DNA of 64,000 nucleotides from Clostridioides difficile_D. GTDB taxonomy: Bacteria > Bacillota > Clostridia > Peptostreptococcales > Peptostreptococcaceae. Positions 40,330 to 48,839 of this stretch are shown piece after piece; within the stretch, counting starts at the first letter, position 1; each line of letters opens with the position of its first letter. Location: contig OX244046.1 of NCBI GenBank assembly GCA_945861085.1, positions 1,674,001-1,738,000 of the forward strand, given 5' to 3'. The notes beneath the pieces were generated by a model, which saw only the letters and a list, made by a program, of their open reading frames with translations, had not been told where the DNA came from and ran no database searches. The position numbers and the translations under genes were made by a program.

Positions 40330-40506
40330 TTATTCCTCATCAGCTTTTTTTATTATAATCTCATCTTCCTTAAAAATAACTACTGCCTTACGTTTTTCCC
40401 TTGTAAATCCCATTTTTTCAAGTTGGCTTAAAGGTAAAGAAATTTTAGCCGAATAAGTACCAGAGCCACCTTTACTGTAAACTATTTTAGATTCTTTTTG
40501 CTCCAA
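40330..40506 (-). CDS. AbrB cassette 3: AbrB/MazE-like DNA-binding protein
   Basis: The 58-residue protein is counted from TTG 40506, which has AAGGAGG upstream and gives exactly the same length as its two paralogues; an ATG at 40542 would overlap the membrane-protein gene. The sequence is ESKIVYSKGGSGTYSAKISLP, LEKMGFT, RKAVVIFKEDEIIIKKADEE. It has the same AbrB-type fold as the other two. It probably binds the palindrome in the cassette 3 promoter at 40910-40938. Confidence 0.75.
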   Translation of the reverse strand: MEQKESKIVYSKGGSGTYSAKISLPLSQLEKMGFTREKRKAVVIFKEDEIIIKKADEE

Positions 40507-40507
40507 A

Positions 40508-40675
40508 CTATTTTCCTCCTTTTTTATATTGTAATGTAACAAATATTAACAATAAAATGCTTACTATTAATCCTATTATATTGTTAATATTAAAATGTAA
40601 AAATAAAAGTATTATGTCTATTACTATAGTTATAGCAACTATAATAAGACAGAATTTATAAACTTTATCACTCAT
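40508..40675 (-). CDS. AbrB cassette 3: two-segment membrane protein
   Basis: The 55-residue protein has hydrophobic stretches at about 7-25 (KFCLIIVAITIVIDIILLF) and 32-47 (NIIGLIVSILLLIFVT), and a Lys/Gly tail. It matches the cassette 2 protein at more than half its positions. Its end carries the GGAGG ribosome site of the AbrB-like gene, one base upstream of which it stops, so translation is linked. Confidence 0.65.
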   Translation of the reverse strand: MSDKVYKFCLIIVAITIVIDIILLFLHFNINNIIGLIVSILLLIFVTLQYKKGGK

Positions 40676-40715
40676 ATTTTATAGAAAATGTGTTATAATA
40701 TTTAGAAAGAAGTCA

Positions 40716-40742
40716 CTAGGAAAAAAATGAAATTCTTCCTAG
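40716..40742 (-). other. Stem-loop after micropeptide 3
   Basis: A seven-base stem CTAGGAA/TTCCTAG with a 13-base loop, in the same location as in the other two cassettes. Confidence 0.5.
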
Positions 40743-40751
40743 CTTACAAAA

Positions 40752-40880
40752 CTATAAGTCTTTTAATAATTTAATTAGTTTATCAATTAAATTTATTAAA
40801 ATGGGTAAGATAGAGAGAGCAGTTTTAACTTTGGCGAGTTTGCTTTCTCTATCTTTTTTTCTTCTTTCTATTCTACTCAT
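40752..40880 (-). CDS. AbrB cassette 3: amphipathic micropeptide
   Basis: The 42-residue product starts at ATG with GAAAGGAGGTG upstream. The N-terminus SRIERRKKDRESK is highly basic and the C-terminal half (TALSILPILINLIDKLIKLLKDL) is a hydrophobic amphipathic helix. It is a paralogue of the peptide at 40008 and is like the 36-residue peptide at 9188 in design. It is the last prophage gene before the host flank. Confidence 0.6.
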   Translation of the reverse strand: MSRIERRKKDRESKLAKVKTALSILPILINLIDKLIKLLKDL

Positions 40881-40909
40881 TTTCCTTTTCACCTCCTTTC
40901 TATATTTAT

Positions 40910-40938
40910 ATTATAACATGCCGAACCGGCAAAAACAA
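40910..40938 (-). promoter_or_regulatory. Promoter of AbrB cassette 3 with palindromic spacer
   Basis: On the minus strand: TTGTTT (40933-40938), 17 bases, TATAAT (40910-40915). The spacer holds the perfect 11-base palindrome GCCG-N3-CGGC (40920-40930), a strongly GC-rich motif in AT-rich surroundings and a probable operator. Confidence 0.7.
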
Positions 40939-41221
40939 TATTTATTTCTATATTTTTCAATAAAGTTATATTGACAAACTATATTTTTTTAAATAAAAAG
41001 AAATGGTGACAAAACCAAAGTTGCCACCATTTTGCCACCGAGAATAAATAATAAAATAAATTTAAATTAAACATAATAAAACATAAACAACAAAACTGAC
41101 CTTAATAAAACATTGAAATACCAATACTTGTAAAAAATAACAACAATAAACAAATAAAATAGAATAATATTACAACTTAAGTAAATAATAATTTTGAATA
41201 ATAATTTACGGAGGTATTCAT
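40939..41221. other. Prophage/host junction interval
   Basis: No gene is seen. The sequence is very AT-rich except at 41003-41039, where an imperfect hairpin (TGGTGACAA with TTGCCACCA) is followed by a direct repeat of TTGCCACC (41021-41028 and 41032-41039). The right attachment site should lie in or near this interval, but its partner is outside the window. The promoter of the coat gene must also be here; no clear sigma-K site was recognised. Confidence 0.4.
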
Positions 41222-41899
41222 ATGTTTAAACACGATAAAGCATTATTAAAAGAAGTAAAAGTAGAAAGACCAAACCCTCAATATGCCGTTTTAATGCAAG
41301 AGCAGCTGGGTGGAGCAAATGGAGAATTAAAAGCAGCAATGCAATATTTATCTCAAAGTTTTAGAATAAAAGACCCTCAAATAAAAGATTTATTTCTTGA
41401 TATAGCAGCAGAAGAGCTTAGTCATATGGAAATGGTAGCACAAACTATAAATTTATTAAATGGACATGATGTTAATTATAATGCAGTTGATACAGGTGAA
41501 ATAGAAACACATGTATTAACTGGCTTGTCACCAGTATTAATAAACTCATCAGGGGCTCCATGGACTGCTAATTATGTTACAGTTACAGGAGATTTAGTAG
41601 CTGATTTACTTTCAAATATAGCTTCTGAACAAAGAGCAAAGGTAGTTTATGAGTATTTATATAGACAAATTGATGATAAATATGTAAAAGAAACAATAGA
41701 TTTCTTACTTAACAGAGAAGAAGCACATAATGCTTTATTTAGAGATGCTTTAAATAAAGTTAAAGATACAGGTTCAAATAGAGATTTTGGAGTTACAGAA
41801 GATTCTAAGTTATATTTTGATTTATCAACTCCAGGGCCAAATCATGATACTAAGATAGACGTTAATCCTCCTTCTTTTGAAAAACCTTTAAAAAAATAA
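41222..41899 (+). CDS. cotG: Spore coat manganese catalase, CotG-like
   Basis: The 225-residue protein is a manganese catalase-type ferritin-like four-helix protein. Metal ligands appear in QEQLGGANGELKAAMQYLSQ (Glu), EELSHMEMVAQ (Glu, His), ASEQRAKVVYEYL (Glu) and NREEAHNALFRDAL (Glu, His). In C. difficile such proteins (CotCB, CotD, CotG) are on the spore surface and break down hydrogen peroxide. Size and neighbours fit CotG. The ATG has an ACGGAGGT site. It is the first host gene beside the prophage. Confidence 0.85.
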   Translation: MFKHDKALLKEVKVERPNPQYAVLMQEQLGGANGELKAAMQYLSQSFRIKDPQIKDLFLDIAAEELSHMEMVAQTINLLNGHDVNYNAVDTGEIETHVLTGLSPVLINSSGAPWTANYVTVTGDLVADLLSNIASEQRAKVVYEYLYRQIDDKYVKETIDFLLNREEAHNALFRDALNKVKDTGSNRDFGVTEDSKLYFDLSTPGPNHDTKIDVNPPSFEKPLKK

Positions 41900-41998
41900 T
41901 TTGATATTTTTTATGTTGTTTTGTTTTGGTAGATATTAAAAAAAGTATTTGCCTAGAAGAATTAATTAGATAAAAACTTAAATATATATAGTTAAAGA

Positions 41999-42027
41999 TG
42001 GGTATACGCTTATTATAAGTGTATATC
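41999..42027 (+). terminator. Hairpin downstream of cotG
   Basis: A stem of about 12 pairs (GGTATACGCTTA with TAAGTGTATATC, including wobbles) has a very short loop. Only a short T-rich stretch follows, so it is a probable rather than certain terminator. Confidence 0.5.
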
Positions 42028-42076
42028 TATTTGTTTATTGCAAAACATATAATAAAATAACAAATGAGGTGGTATT

Positions 42077-44113
42077 GTGGAAAATAATAGAAAACCTAAC
42101 AATCTAATAAATGAAAAATCTCCATATCTTTTACAGCATGCATATAATCCTATAAATTGGTATAGCTGGAATGATGAAGCTTTTAAAAAAGCAAAAGAAG
42201 AAGATAAACCAATATTTTTAAGTGTAGGATACTCAACATGTCATTGGTGTCATGTTATGGAAAAAGAATCTTTTGAAGATGAAGAAGTTGCTGAAATAAT
42301 GAACAAAAACTTTATAGCAATAAAAGTAGATAAAGAAGAAAGACCAGATATAGATAGTGTATATATGACGGTTTGCCAAGCTATGACAGGTAGTGGTGGA
42401 TGGCCAATGACCATAATAATGACACCAGATAAAAAACCTTTTTTTGCAGGAACATATTTCCCAAAATATTCAAGATATAATAGACCTGGAGTTATAGATT
42501 TACTAGAGAATGTATCTGAAAAATGGAACACAAGCAGAGACATACTAATAAAATCTGGAGATGAAATAATAGAAGCTCTTAAAGATGATTTTGGAGTGAA
42601 AAATACAGATGGCAATTTATCAAAAGAAATGTTGAGTTCATCAATTAGAGTATTTAAGGCTATATATGATGAAAAGTATGGTGGTTTTGGCAATGCACCT
42701 AAATTTCCAAGTCCTCAAAATCTTATGTTTTTGATGAAATATTATAGTATAGAAAAAGATAAAGATGTATTAAAAATGGTAGAAAAAACTTTAGATGGAA
42801 TGTATAGAGGTGGTTTGTTTGACCATATTGGATTTGGTTTTTCAAGATACTCTACTGATAAAAAATGGTTAGCTCCTCATTTTGAAAAAATGTTATATGA
42901 CAATGCTATGCTTACAATAGCTTATTTAGATGCATATAAAATAACAAAAAAAGAGTTATATAAAGAAATTGCTATAAAAACCATAGATTATGTAATTAGA
43001 GAGATGAAGGATAAAGAAGGTGGATTTTATTCAGCACAAGATGCTGATAGTGAAGGTGAAGAAGGAAAATTTTATACATTTAATCCTCTTGAAATAATTG
43101 AAGTGTTGGGTGAAGAAGATGGAACTTTCTTTAACAATTATTTTGATATCACTAGTAGTGGAAACTTTGAAGGTAAAAGTATTCCTAATCTTATAAAAAA
43201 TAAAGAATACGAGAGATATAATGAAAAAATAGCTGACCTTAGTAAAAAGGTGTTTGAATATAGAAAAGAAAGAACATCTTTGCATAAAGATGATAAGATA
43301 CTTACATCATGGAATGCATTGATGACAGTTGCTTTGGCAAAGGCATATAGTACTCTAAAAAATGATATGTATTTAGAGTATTCAAATAAGTGTCTTGATT
43401 TTATAAATAATAATCTTGTAAATGAGTCAGGTAGATTGTTAGCTAGATATAGAGAAGGAAGTTCTGATTATTTAGCTTATCTAGATGATTATGCTTTTTT
43501 AATATGGGCGTATATAGAGCTTTATGAATCAACATTTAATATGAAATATTTAGAAAAGGCATTAAATTTGAATGAAAGCTGTATTGACCTTTTTTGGGAT
43601 TATGAAAAAAATGGATTCTATATATATGGTAAAGATAGTGAGAATTTAATAGCGAGACCAAAAGATTTGTATGATGGAGCTATTCCATCAGGAAATTCTG
43701 TTCAATTATACAATCTTATAAGGCTTGCGAAAATTACTGGTGATAATAAACTTGAAGAAATATCATATAAACAATTAAAACTGTATGTAAGTAATGTAAA
43801 GAGTTCTCCAACAGGGTACAGTTTCTATATGCTTTCATTGATGCATGAACTTTATTCTACTAAGGAAATTATATGTATTTTTAAAGAAGATTCTGATTTA
43901 GTTGGATTTAAAGAATTAATAAGTGAAAATTTTATACCAAATGCAACTTTTTTAGTAAAGAAATATAATGAAGAAAATACTAAGATAGATTTTTTAAATA
44001 ACTATAAATTAAAGAATGATAAGACTAGTTATTATGTGTGTCAAAATAATAGTTGCAGTCAACCAATTAATGATTTAAAAAAATTAAGAGATATAATTTT
44101 GGGAGTAGAATAA
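42077..44113 (+). CDS. Thioredoxin-domain protein, YyaL/DUF255 family
   Basis: The 678-residue protein starts at GTG after GAGGTGG. The N-terminal thioredoxin-like domain (residues 1-165) has the typical NPINWYSWNDEAFKKAKEEDKPIFLSVGYSTCHWCH stretch with a CHWC pair near 54-57. The rest is an (alpha/alpha)6 barrel like N-acylglucosamine 2-epimerase/cellulase folds (FPSPQNLMFLMKYY, WLAPHFEKMLYDNA, DAIPSGNS-like motif). The family is widespread but has no firm biochemical role. Full length; no fault seen. Confidence 0.85.
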   Translation: MENNRKPNNLINEKSPYLLQHAYNPINWYSWNDEAFKKAKEEDKPIFLSVGYSTCHWCHVMEKESFEDEEVAEIMNKNFIAIKVDKEERPDIDSVYMTVCQAMTGSGGWPMTIIMTPDKKPFFAGTYFPKYSRYNRPGVIDLLENVSEKWNTSRDILIKSGDEIIEALKDDFGVKNTDGNLSKEMLSSSIRVFKAIYDEKYGGFGNAPKFPSPQNLMFLMKYYSIEKDKDVLKMVEKTLDGMYRGGLFDHIGFGFSRYSTDKKWLAPHFEKMLYDNAMLTIAYLDAYKITKKELYKEIAIKTIDYVIREMKDKEGGFYSAQDADSEGEEGKFYTFNPLEIIEVLGEEDGTFFNNYFDITSSGNFEGKSIPNLIKNKEYERYNEKIADLSKKVFEYRKERTSLHKDDKILTSWNALMTVALAKAYSTLKNDMYLEYSNKCLDFINNNLVNESGRLLARYREGSSDYLAYLDDYAFLIWAYIELYESTFNMKYLEKALNLNESCIDLFWDYEKNGFYIYGKDSENLIARPKDLYDGAIPSGNSVQLYNLIRLAKITGDNKLEEISYKQLKLYVSNVKSSPTGYSFYMLSLMHELYSTKEIICIFKEDSDLVGFKELISENFIPNATFLVKKYNEENTKIDFLNNYKLKNDKTSYYVCQNNSCSQPINDLKKLRDIILGVE

Positions 44114-44130
44114 CAAGAATAGTGAAAAAG

Positions 44131-44172
44131 GGGATGTTTCAAAATAAAAGTTTGAATCATCTCCTTTTTGTA
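44131..44172 (+). terminator. Hairpin with T-run (GGAGATG family), host copy 1
   Basis: GGGGATG and CATCTCC pair around an inner TTCAAA/TTTGAA stem, followed by TTTTTG. The sequence is closely similar to 27578-27616 and 47777-47816. The 60 bases after it also resemble those after 47816, so the similarity is wider than the hairpin. Confidence 0.6.
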
Positions 44173-44312
44173 CAAAAAACAGAAAAAGAGTTTCTAAGAA
44201 TACCTAGTTTATGTGATAATTGTTCTGTGAAAAAACAAAAATCACATTATAATTATATAACAAATTATAGATGCTATAAACAAGTTGTATCATCATTATA
44301 GATATTATAATA

Positions 44313-44879
44313 TTAATCGTTTTTGTTTACCCTATTTCTTCTTCTTGTAAATTCTTCAAGTGCTTCAGATTTAATTTTATCTATTTCTTCATATTCCATA
44401 AAATTAGCATCTTCTTCAAAGCCATCTTGCTCTTCACCATTGAAACGATACATTTTTTTTAGTAAATGCCATAAAGTTTCCAATTCATATTTAGTAAATT
44501 CATGAAATACATCAGCCATAAAATTTATTCCAATTTTACTACATGTTATCATAATTTCTTTTCCTGAGTCTGTAACTTTAACATTAATTGCTCTCTTATC
44601 ATGAGGACTGGGAACTACCTCAACATAGCCATTTTTTTCAAGATTAGCAACTAGTCTATTTATGTTTTGTTTACTTGTGCCCATTTTTCTTGCAATATTA
44701 TTTAATGTTGTTTCTTCCTCTGGTAAATGAAGAATAGATAAAATGGTCATATACTGTCTTGAAGTAAGTATACCGAAATATTTATCTCCTTCTATTTGTA
44801 TTTTGTTTGTAAGAGTAAAAAGAGTCGCATATGTTTGATTCATTAAAAAGAGTTCTTTTAATTCATTTGAGTAATCCAT
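44313..44879 (-). CDS. MarR-family regulator
   Basis: The 188-residue protein has a winged helix at residues about 40-110 (TSRQYMTILSILHLPEEETTLNNIARKMGTSKQNINRLVANLEKNGYVEVVPSPHDKRAINVKVTDSG), typical of MarR. The helical ends form the dimer part and the C-terminus is a long acidic helix. A minus-strand promoter is clear: TTGACA (44944-44949), 17 bases, TATTCT (44921-44926). It is divergent from the lysophospholipase gene at 45146, which may be a target. Confidence 0.85.
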   Translation of the reverse strand: MDYSNELKELFLMNQTYATLFTLTNKIQIEGDKYFGILTSRQYMTILSILHLPEEETTLNNIARKMGTSKQNINRLVANLEKNGYVEVVPSPHDKRAINVKVTDSGKEIMITCSKIGINFMADVFHEFTKYELETLWHLLKKMYRFNGEEQDGFEEDANFMEYEEIDKIKSEALEEFTRRRNRVNKND

Positions 44880-44920
44880 TAAATATCTCCTTTATCTTTA
44901 GATACTATTTTGACGAAAAC

Positions 44921-44949
44921 AGAATATCATGAATTGATTATAATGTCAA
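44921..44949 (-). promoter_or_regulatory. Promoter of the MarR gene
   Basis: TTGACA (44944-44949 on the minus strand), 17-base spacing, TATTCT (44921-44926). It lies about 45 bases before the start codon. Confidence 0.6.
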
Positions 44950-45145
44950 TATGGTGTCAAAGTATCTCCAAGCATTATTTTTTGATATCAGTACTAGGTC
45001 ATTGAATTATTATATAATTTTGTTTAGCAACTTTTATAAACAATTAATAAACCCTAAGTTTCTATAGAAAGATTTTAACTTGAAAATACTTGTAATATAA
45101 TATATATATTAATATACTGAATAAAATTGACCTGGAGGAATAATT

Positions 45146-46081
45146 ATGAAGTGTACAAACTTTACTTTTAAAGGAGAGGAAGGTTTAGATATATATACAT
45201 ATAAATGGGAAGATGAAAATATAAAAAGTCCAAAGGCAGTTGTCCAAATTGCACATGGAATGGCTGAAACTGCACAAAGGTATGAGACTTTTGCTAAGGA
45301 GCTTACTAAAAATGGTTATATAGTATATATCAACGACCATAGAGGTCATGGAAAGACTGCAAAGACAATAGAAAATGTTGGGTATTTAGCTGAAAAGGAA
45401 GGATTTAGGTGTCTTGTAGAAGATATGTATACTTTGACAAATATTATAAAAAAGGAAAATGATAAGTTACCAATTTATCTATTTGGGCATAGCATGGGTT
45501 CATTTGCAAGTCAAAGATATATAATGGATTATAGTGATAATTTATCTGGTCTTATACTATGCGGTTCAAATGGAAAACAAGGTATTATTTTAAATTTTGC
45601 TCAAATGATAATTAATCGTGAGATTAAAAAACATGGAAGAAGTTCTAGAAGTAATAAAATAAATGATTTAATATTTGGTGGGCAAATCATAAAAAGAAAT
45701 AAAAATACTAAATTTGATTGGCTAAGTAGAGATAGAGAACAAGTTGAAAAATATATAAATGACCCATTTTGTGGAGTGGTGTGTAGTTGTGGTTTTTTTT
45801 ATGATTTAGTTCAGGGCTTAAAAGAAATTGAGGATAAGCAAAACCTAAAAAAAATACCTCTTGATATTCCTATTTACATAATATCTGGTGATAAAGACCC
45901 TATAGGAAAAAATGGAAAGGGTGTATTAAGATTAAGAGATAGATATATGAAGTTAGGAGTAAAAGATGTGTCGTGCAAACTTTACAAAGACGGAAGACAT
46001 GAATTATTAAATGAGATAAATAAGGAAGAAGTCTTTGAGGATATAATTTGTTGGCTAAACAATAAAATAGAAATATTGTAA
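45146..46081 (+). CDS. Alpha/beta hydrolase, monoacylglycerol lipase/lysophospholipase type
   Basis: The 311-residue protein is a serine hydrolase: the nucleophile elbow GHSMG is near residue 114, with oxyanion HGMAET near 36, Asp in IISGDKDPIG near 249 and catalytic His in YKDGRHELLNE near 288. It has the YINDHRGHGKT motif common to lysophospholipase PldB-like enzymes. No signal peptide is present, so it is cytoplasmic. The ATG has a CCTGGAGG site. Confidence 0.85.
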   Translation: MKCTNFTFKGEEGLDIYTYKWEDENIKSPKAVVQIAHGMAETAQRYETFAKELTKNGYIVYINDHRGHGKTAKTIENVGYLAEKEGFRCLVEDMYTLTNIIKKENDKLPIYLFGHSMGSFASQRYIMDYSDNLSGLILCGSNGKQGIILNFAQMIINREIKKHGRSSRSNKINDLIFGGQIIKRNKNTKFDWLSRDREQVEKYINDPFCGVVCSCGFFYDLVQGLKEIEDKQNLKKIPLDIPIYIISGDKDPIGKNGKGVLRLRDRYMKLGVKDVSCKLYKDGRHELLNEINKEEVFEDIICWLNNKIEIL

Positions 46082-46136
46082 TAAAGAAAGTAAACAAATT
46101 AGGTTTTTATGAAATACTTAATATATAAATAAATTA

Positions 46137-46250
46137 ATGTTTAGAGAAAATATGATAATAGGCATCTTTGCCCTAATAATAGGTATCATATTTGGAGTAT
46201 TTATTTCGAAAGGACTCAGTACAGTTTCTTTAAAGATGTTGGGAATATAA
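46137..46250 (+). pseudogene. Remnant of a FtsX/BceB-type ABC permease
   Basis: A 37-codon frame (FRENMIIGIFALIIGIIFG and SKGLSTVSLKMLGI) matches the transmembrane segment of bacitracin-type ABC permeases. No start-proximal or downstream parts remain in one frame; weakly related sequence continues to about 46300 in another frame. It has no clear ribosome site. It is likely a decayed gene in the 440-base gap before the XRE/TPR regulator. Confidence 0.5.
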
Positions 46251-46520
46251 TCATCAGGATTCTCTTTCTCAGATGTATATACTATAAAAATTTAAATCCA
46301 TTTATAATAAGTCACATAAGTAGTCAAATTAAAACCATAAGTATGTCTATCACTATGATTTATATGCTATTGTTTTCTATTTTAAGTTAATGAAAGACGA
46401 TTTTAGGTTAAAATATAACCAATGGTTAAATTATGAGCATTTTGTTAACTTTGCCTCGATTTACTAGTAAATACTTTTTTTATATACTTAAATTACAACA
46501 GATGTACTAGGGAGGTATAT

Positions 46521-47732
46521 ATGCAAATTAAAATAGGTAGAGTCATACAAACTCTTAGAAAAGAAAGAAATCTAACTCAAGAACAATTGGCAAAGTTTAT
46601 AGGTGTATCAACACCAGCAGTATCAAAATGGGAGAGTGGGAATTCTTATCCAGATATAGAAATATTGCCATTATTAGCAGATTTTTTTTATGTATCTATA
46701 GATAAGCTTTTAAACTACAGGATTGATTTAAGTGAAGAAGAAGTAATGAAAATATATAAAGAATTAGAAGCAATTTTTGCTGGAATTGAAGTTGATTTAT
46801 CAACAGAAGAACCAAAAGAAGAATGTAGGCAAGACTTGGAATCTGTGAAAAAACTTTCTAATATGTATATAGAAAAGTATCCTAAGAGCTATTTATTAAA
46901 GTTAAAAATATGTTCGTTGTATCAGATGTATTCATATAAATTTGGTAAGAATGAGTTTAATGACAAAGTAAAAGAAACAACAAATATTCTTGAAGATATA
47001 GTAAGAAATACAGAGGACATTCAAATAAAAGAAACAGCACTCATTATTTTATCAAATGCATATTGTATGTTGGAGGATTATGAAAAGGCAGAGCTGTACT
47101 TAAATATGATACATAAACCAATAGGAGATACAAGTGTCAATTTAGCTATGATATATTTAAATCAAAATAAGCTAGAAGAAGCAGAAATATTGCTTCAAAA
47201 TAAACTGTTTAGTAATGTATTCAATTTAAGTTTGGATTGTAAAGGAATAATCAATGTACATAAATATCAATATAAGGAATTAAAGAAAAAATTGGAGGAT
47301 GGAGATTCTAATAAAAAAGCAACAGAGAAAGAAATGGAATATATAAAAAATAAGTTGCTAGGGTATGCAAACTTCTCTTTAGAAATAAAAAAAATGCTTA
47401 GTGAAGATAAAGGTGCATTTTTTAGTATATATATGGATTATATGGAACTATCTTTAACTTTTTTATTTTTCAATATGAAAGAAGAAGCCAAAAAAGCTTT
47501 ATATAGTCTAAAAGAAATATTAGAAAAATATCCTATACATGAAAGTTTGGATGTGAGTCAGATGAGATTTTTTGACAAAGTAAAATCTAAAAATTCATAT
47601 ACTTTCAATATGTATACGAATTTGTTAATAATGTTTAGTGATGATAACTATAATGAACTTAGAGAAGAACCAATTTTCGAGTCTATAATTGAAAAGATTT
47701 TGGAGTTGGAAAAATTATTAAAAGATAAATAA
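46521..47732 (+). CDS. XRE-family regulator with C-terminal TPR-like domain
   Basis: The 403-residue protein has an HTH at residues 5-60 (IGRVIQTLRKERNLTQEQLAKFIGVSTPAVSKWESGNSYPDIEILPLLADFF). The rest is a helical repeat region with TPR-like pairs (ALIILSNAYCMLEDYEKAELYLNM, NLAMIYLNQNKLEEAEILLQ). Regulators of this build often respond to peptides or partner proteins, but no partner gene is seen adjacent. The ATG follows AGGGAGG. Confidence 0.8.
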   Translation: MQIKIGRVIQTLRKERNLTQEQLAKFIGVSTPAVSKWESGNSYPDIEILPLLADFFYVSIDKLLNYRIDLSEEEVMKIYKELEAIFAGIEVDLSTEEPKEECRQDLESVKKLSNMYIEKYPKSYLLKLKICSLYQMYSYKFGKNEFNDKVKETTNILEDIVRNTEDIQIKETALIILSNAYCMLEDYEKAELYLNMIHKPIGDTSVNLAMIYLNQNKLEEAEILLQNKLFSNVFNLSLDCKGIINVHKYQYKELKKKLEDGDSNKKATEKEMEYIKNKLLGYANFSLEIKKMLSEDKGAFFSIYMDYMELSLTFLFFNMKEEAKKALYSLKEILEKYPIHESLDVSQMRFFDKVKSKNSYTFNMYTNLLIMFSDDNYNELREEPIFESIIEKILELEKLLKDK

Positions 47733-47776
47733 TAAATAAAAATTTAATATAAGACTTAAAGATTAATTAAATTAAA

Positions 47777-47816
47777 AGGAGATGTCTTAAAACAAAAATT
47801 TGAATAATCTCTTTTG
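47777..47816 (+). terminator. Hairpin (GGAGATG family), host copy 2
   Basis: GGAGATG pairs with AATCTCT-like sequence (imperfect), with inner AAA/TTT pairs, followed by TTTTG. It is related to the hairpins at 27578 and 44131 and lies 45 bases after the XRE/TPR gene. Confidence 0.45.
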
Positions 47817-48072
47817 TTACATAAAAAATAGAAAAGGGCTTGCTAAGAACTCTTCTAAAACAATTAAATCAAATGATTATATCAAAAGAATAGAAATATA
47901 TTAAGAATAAACAAATGAAAATTAAGAAGCTGATATATTTAAGGCAAATACAGTTCTACTTAGAAGGTACAAAAATAGAAATATAAATTTATGAAAATAA
48001 AATAAGATTTGTTATTTAAATTATAATCTCATCCCTAGAATCTCACATCTTTTCTTAAATTTAAGTATAAAA
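47817..48072. other. Gene-free AT-rich interval
   Basis: No gene or clear signal is seen. The first 40 bases continue the similarity with the sequence after the hairpin at 44131. The rest has stop codons in all frames. Confidence 0.4.
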
Positions 48073-48200
48073 AAGGGGGGTGTCTCAAAAAGAACTTTTT
48101 AGTTCATGATACACTTTTTTGTATGAAATCAGATATATTTTCATCATTTCAACAATGAAAAAGACACTTATCTCTATTTTGAGACAGTCTCTTTTATGTA
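48073..48200. repeat. Large palindromic MITE-like element
   Basis: GTGTCTCAAAA near 48078 is inverted as TTTTGAGACAGTC near 48178, making a hairpin of about 110 bases with further internal pairing (AAGTGTCTTTTTCATTG-type arms near 48105-48160). No coding capacity. It may be a small non-autonomous element or the bidirectional terminator of the convergent genes 46521 and 48244. Confidence 0.5.
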
Positions 48201-48243
48201 ATTGTTATGAAACTTTGCACAGTTTAATAGATAGGAACTATAT

Positions 48244-48765
48244 TTAGAAGTTCATTACATGATTTTTTAAATACTGATTAAATTTATCATATTCCATTTT
48301 AGATAATCTTTCTGGATAAGACATTACAACTAGTTGATGACCATTAAATTTCTCTTGGTATGGTGGATGAATATGTTTATAATCATTTGCCTTATATTTT
48401 ACTCTCTCATAGAATTCCTTGCGGCGAGTTGAAAGCTCATCAATGGGAGGGTCAATTTCTAAAATAATAGTTTTTCCTCTCTTATTTAGAAGTTCCAACG
48501 TTTTTTGTCCGTATCTATTATTACGCATTTCTGGAAAAATACAGAAATGTTCTACATAAATAAAGCTTTCTGCTTCCCAACATAGAATTATACCAACAAA
48601 CTGGTTTTTATCATAAATTAAATTGAATTGATATTCTTTATTTTCTATAATTTCTGCTTGCAAAGAAGATTTTCTTTGTTCATGAAATGGAAAACTAGTT
48701 TTATATAATTCCATAGCCTTATAGTATAATCTATCGTTACTAGTTCTTAACCGTTCAAATTTCAT
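48244..48765 (-). CDS. GNAT-family acetyltransferase
   Basis: The 173-residue protein has the GNAT core: FNLIYDKNQFVGIILCW strands, YVEHFCIFPEMRNNRYGQKTLELLNKRG with the R-x-x-x-Y-G-Q-K variant of the acetyl-CoA loop near residues 85-105, then TIILEIDPP. The substrate is unknown. A good minus-strand promoter lies at 48811-48839. The region around it has no partner gene in the same direction. Confidence 0.8.
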   Translation of the reverse strand: MKFERLRTSNDRLYYKAMELYKTSFPFHEQRKSSLQAEIIENKEYQFNLIYDKNQFVGIILCWEAESFIYVEHFCIFPEMRNNRYGQKTLELLNKRGKTIILEIDPPIDELSTRRKEFYERVKYKANDYKHIHPPYQEKFNGHQLVVMSYPERLSKMEYDKFNQYLKNHVMNF

Positions 48766-48810
48766 TTTGTTCCTCCTAATTACGAAAAATTCCGATTTAT
48801 CTATGAGTTT

Positions 48811-48839
48811 ATTTTATCACAGTCAGCATTTGTATACAA
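48811..48839 (-). promoter_or_regulatory. Promoter of the GNAT gene
   Basis: Minus strand TTGTAT (48834-48839), 17 bases, TAAAAT (48811-48816). The remaining interval to 49126 is AT-rich with a TATAAT-like box near 49049 that may serve the 3D-domain gene. Confidence 0.6.

Noticed and set aside
48073..48200. Insertion sequence with transposase
   Set aside because: The palindromic element has no coding capacity; it was kept as a MITE-like repeat or terminator.
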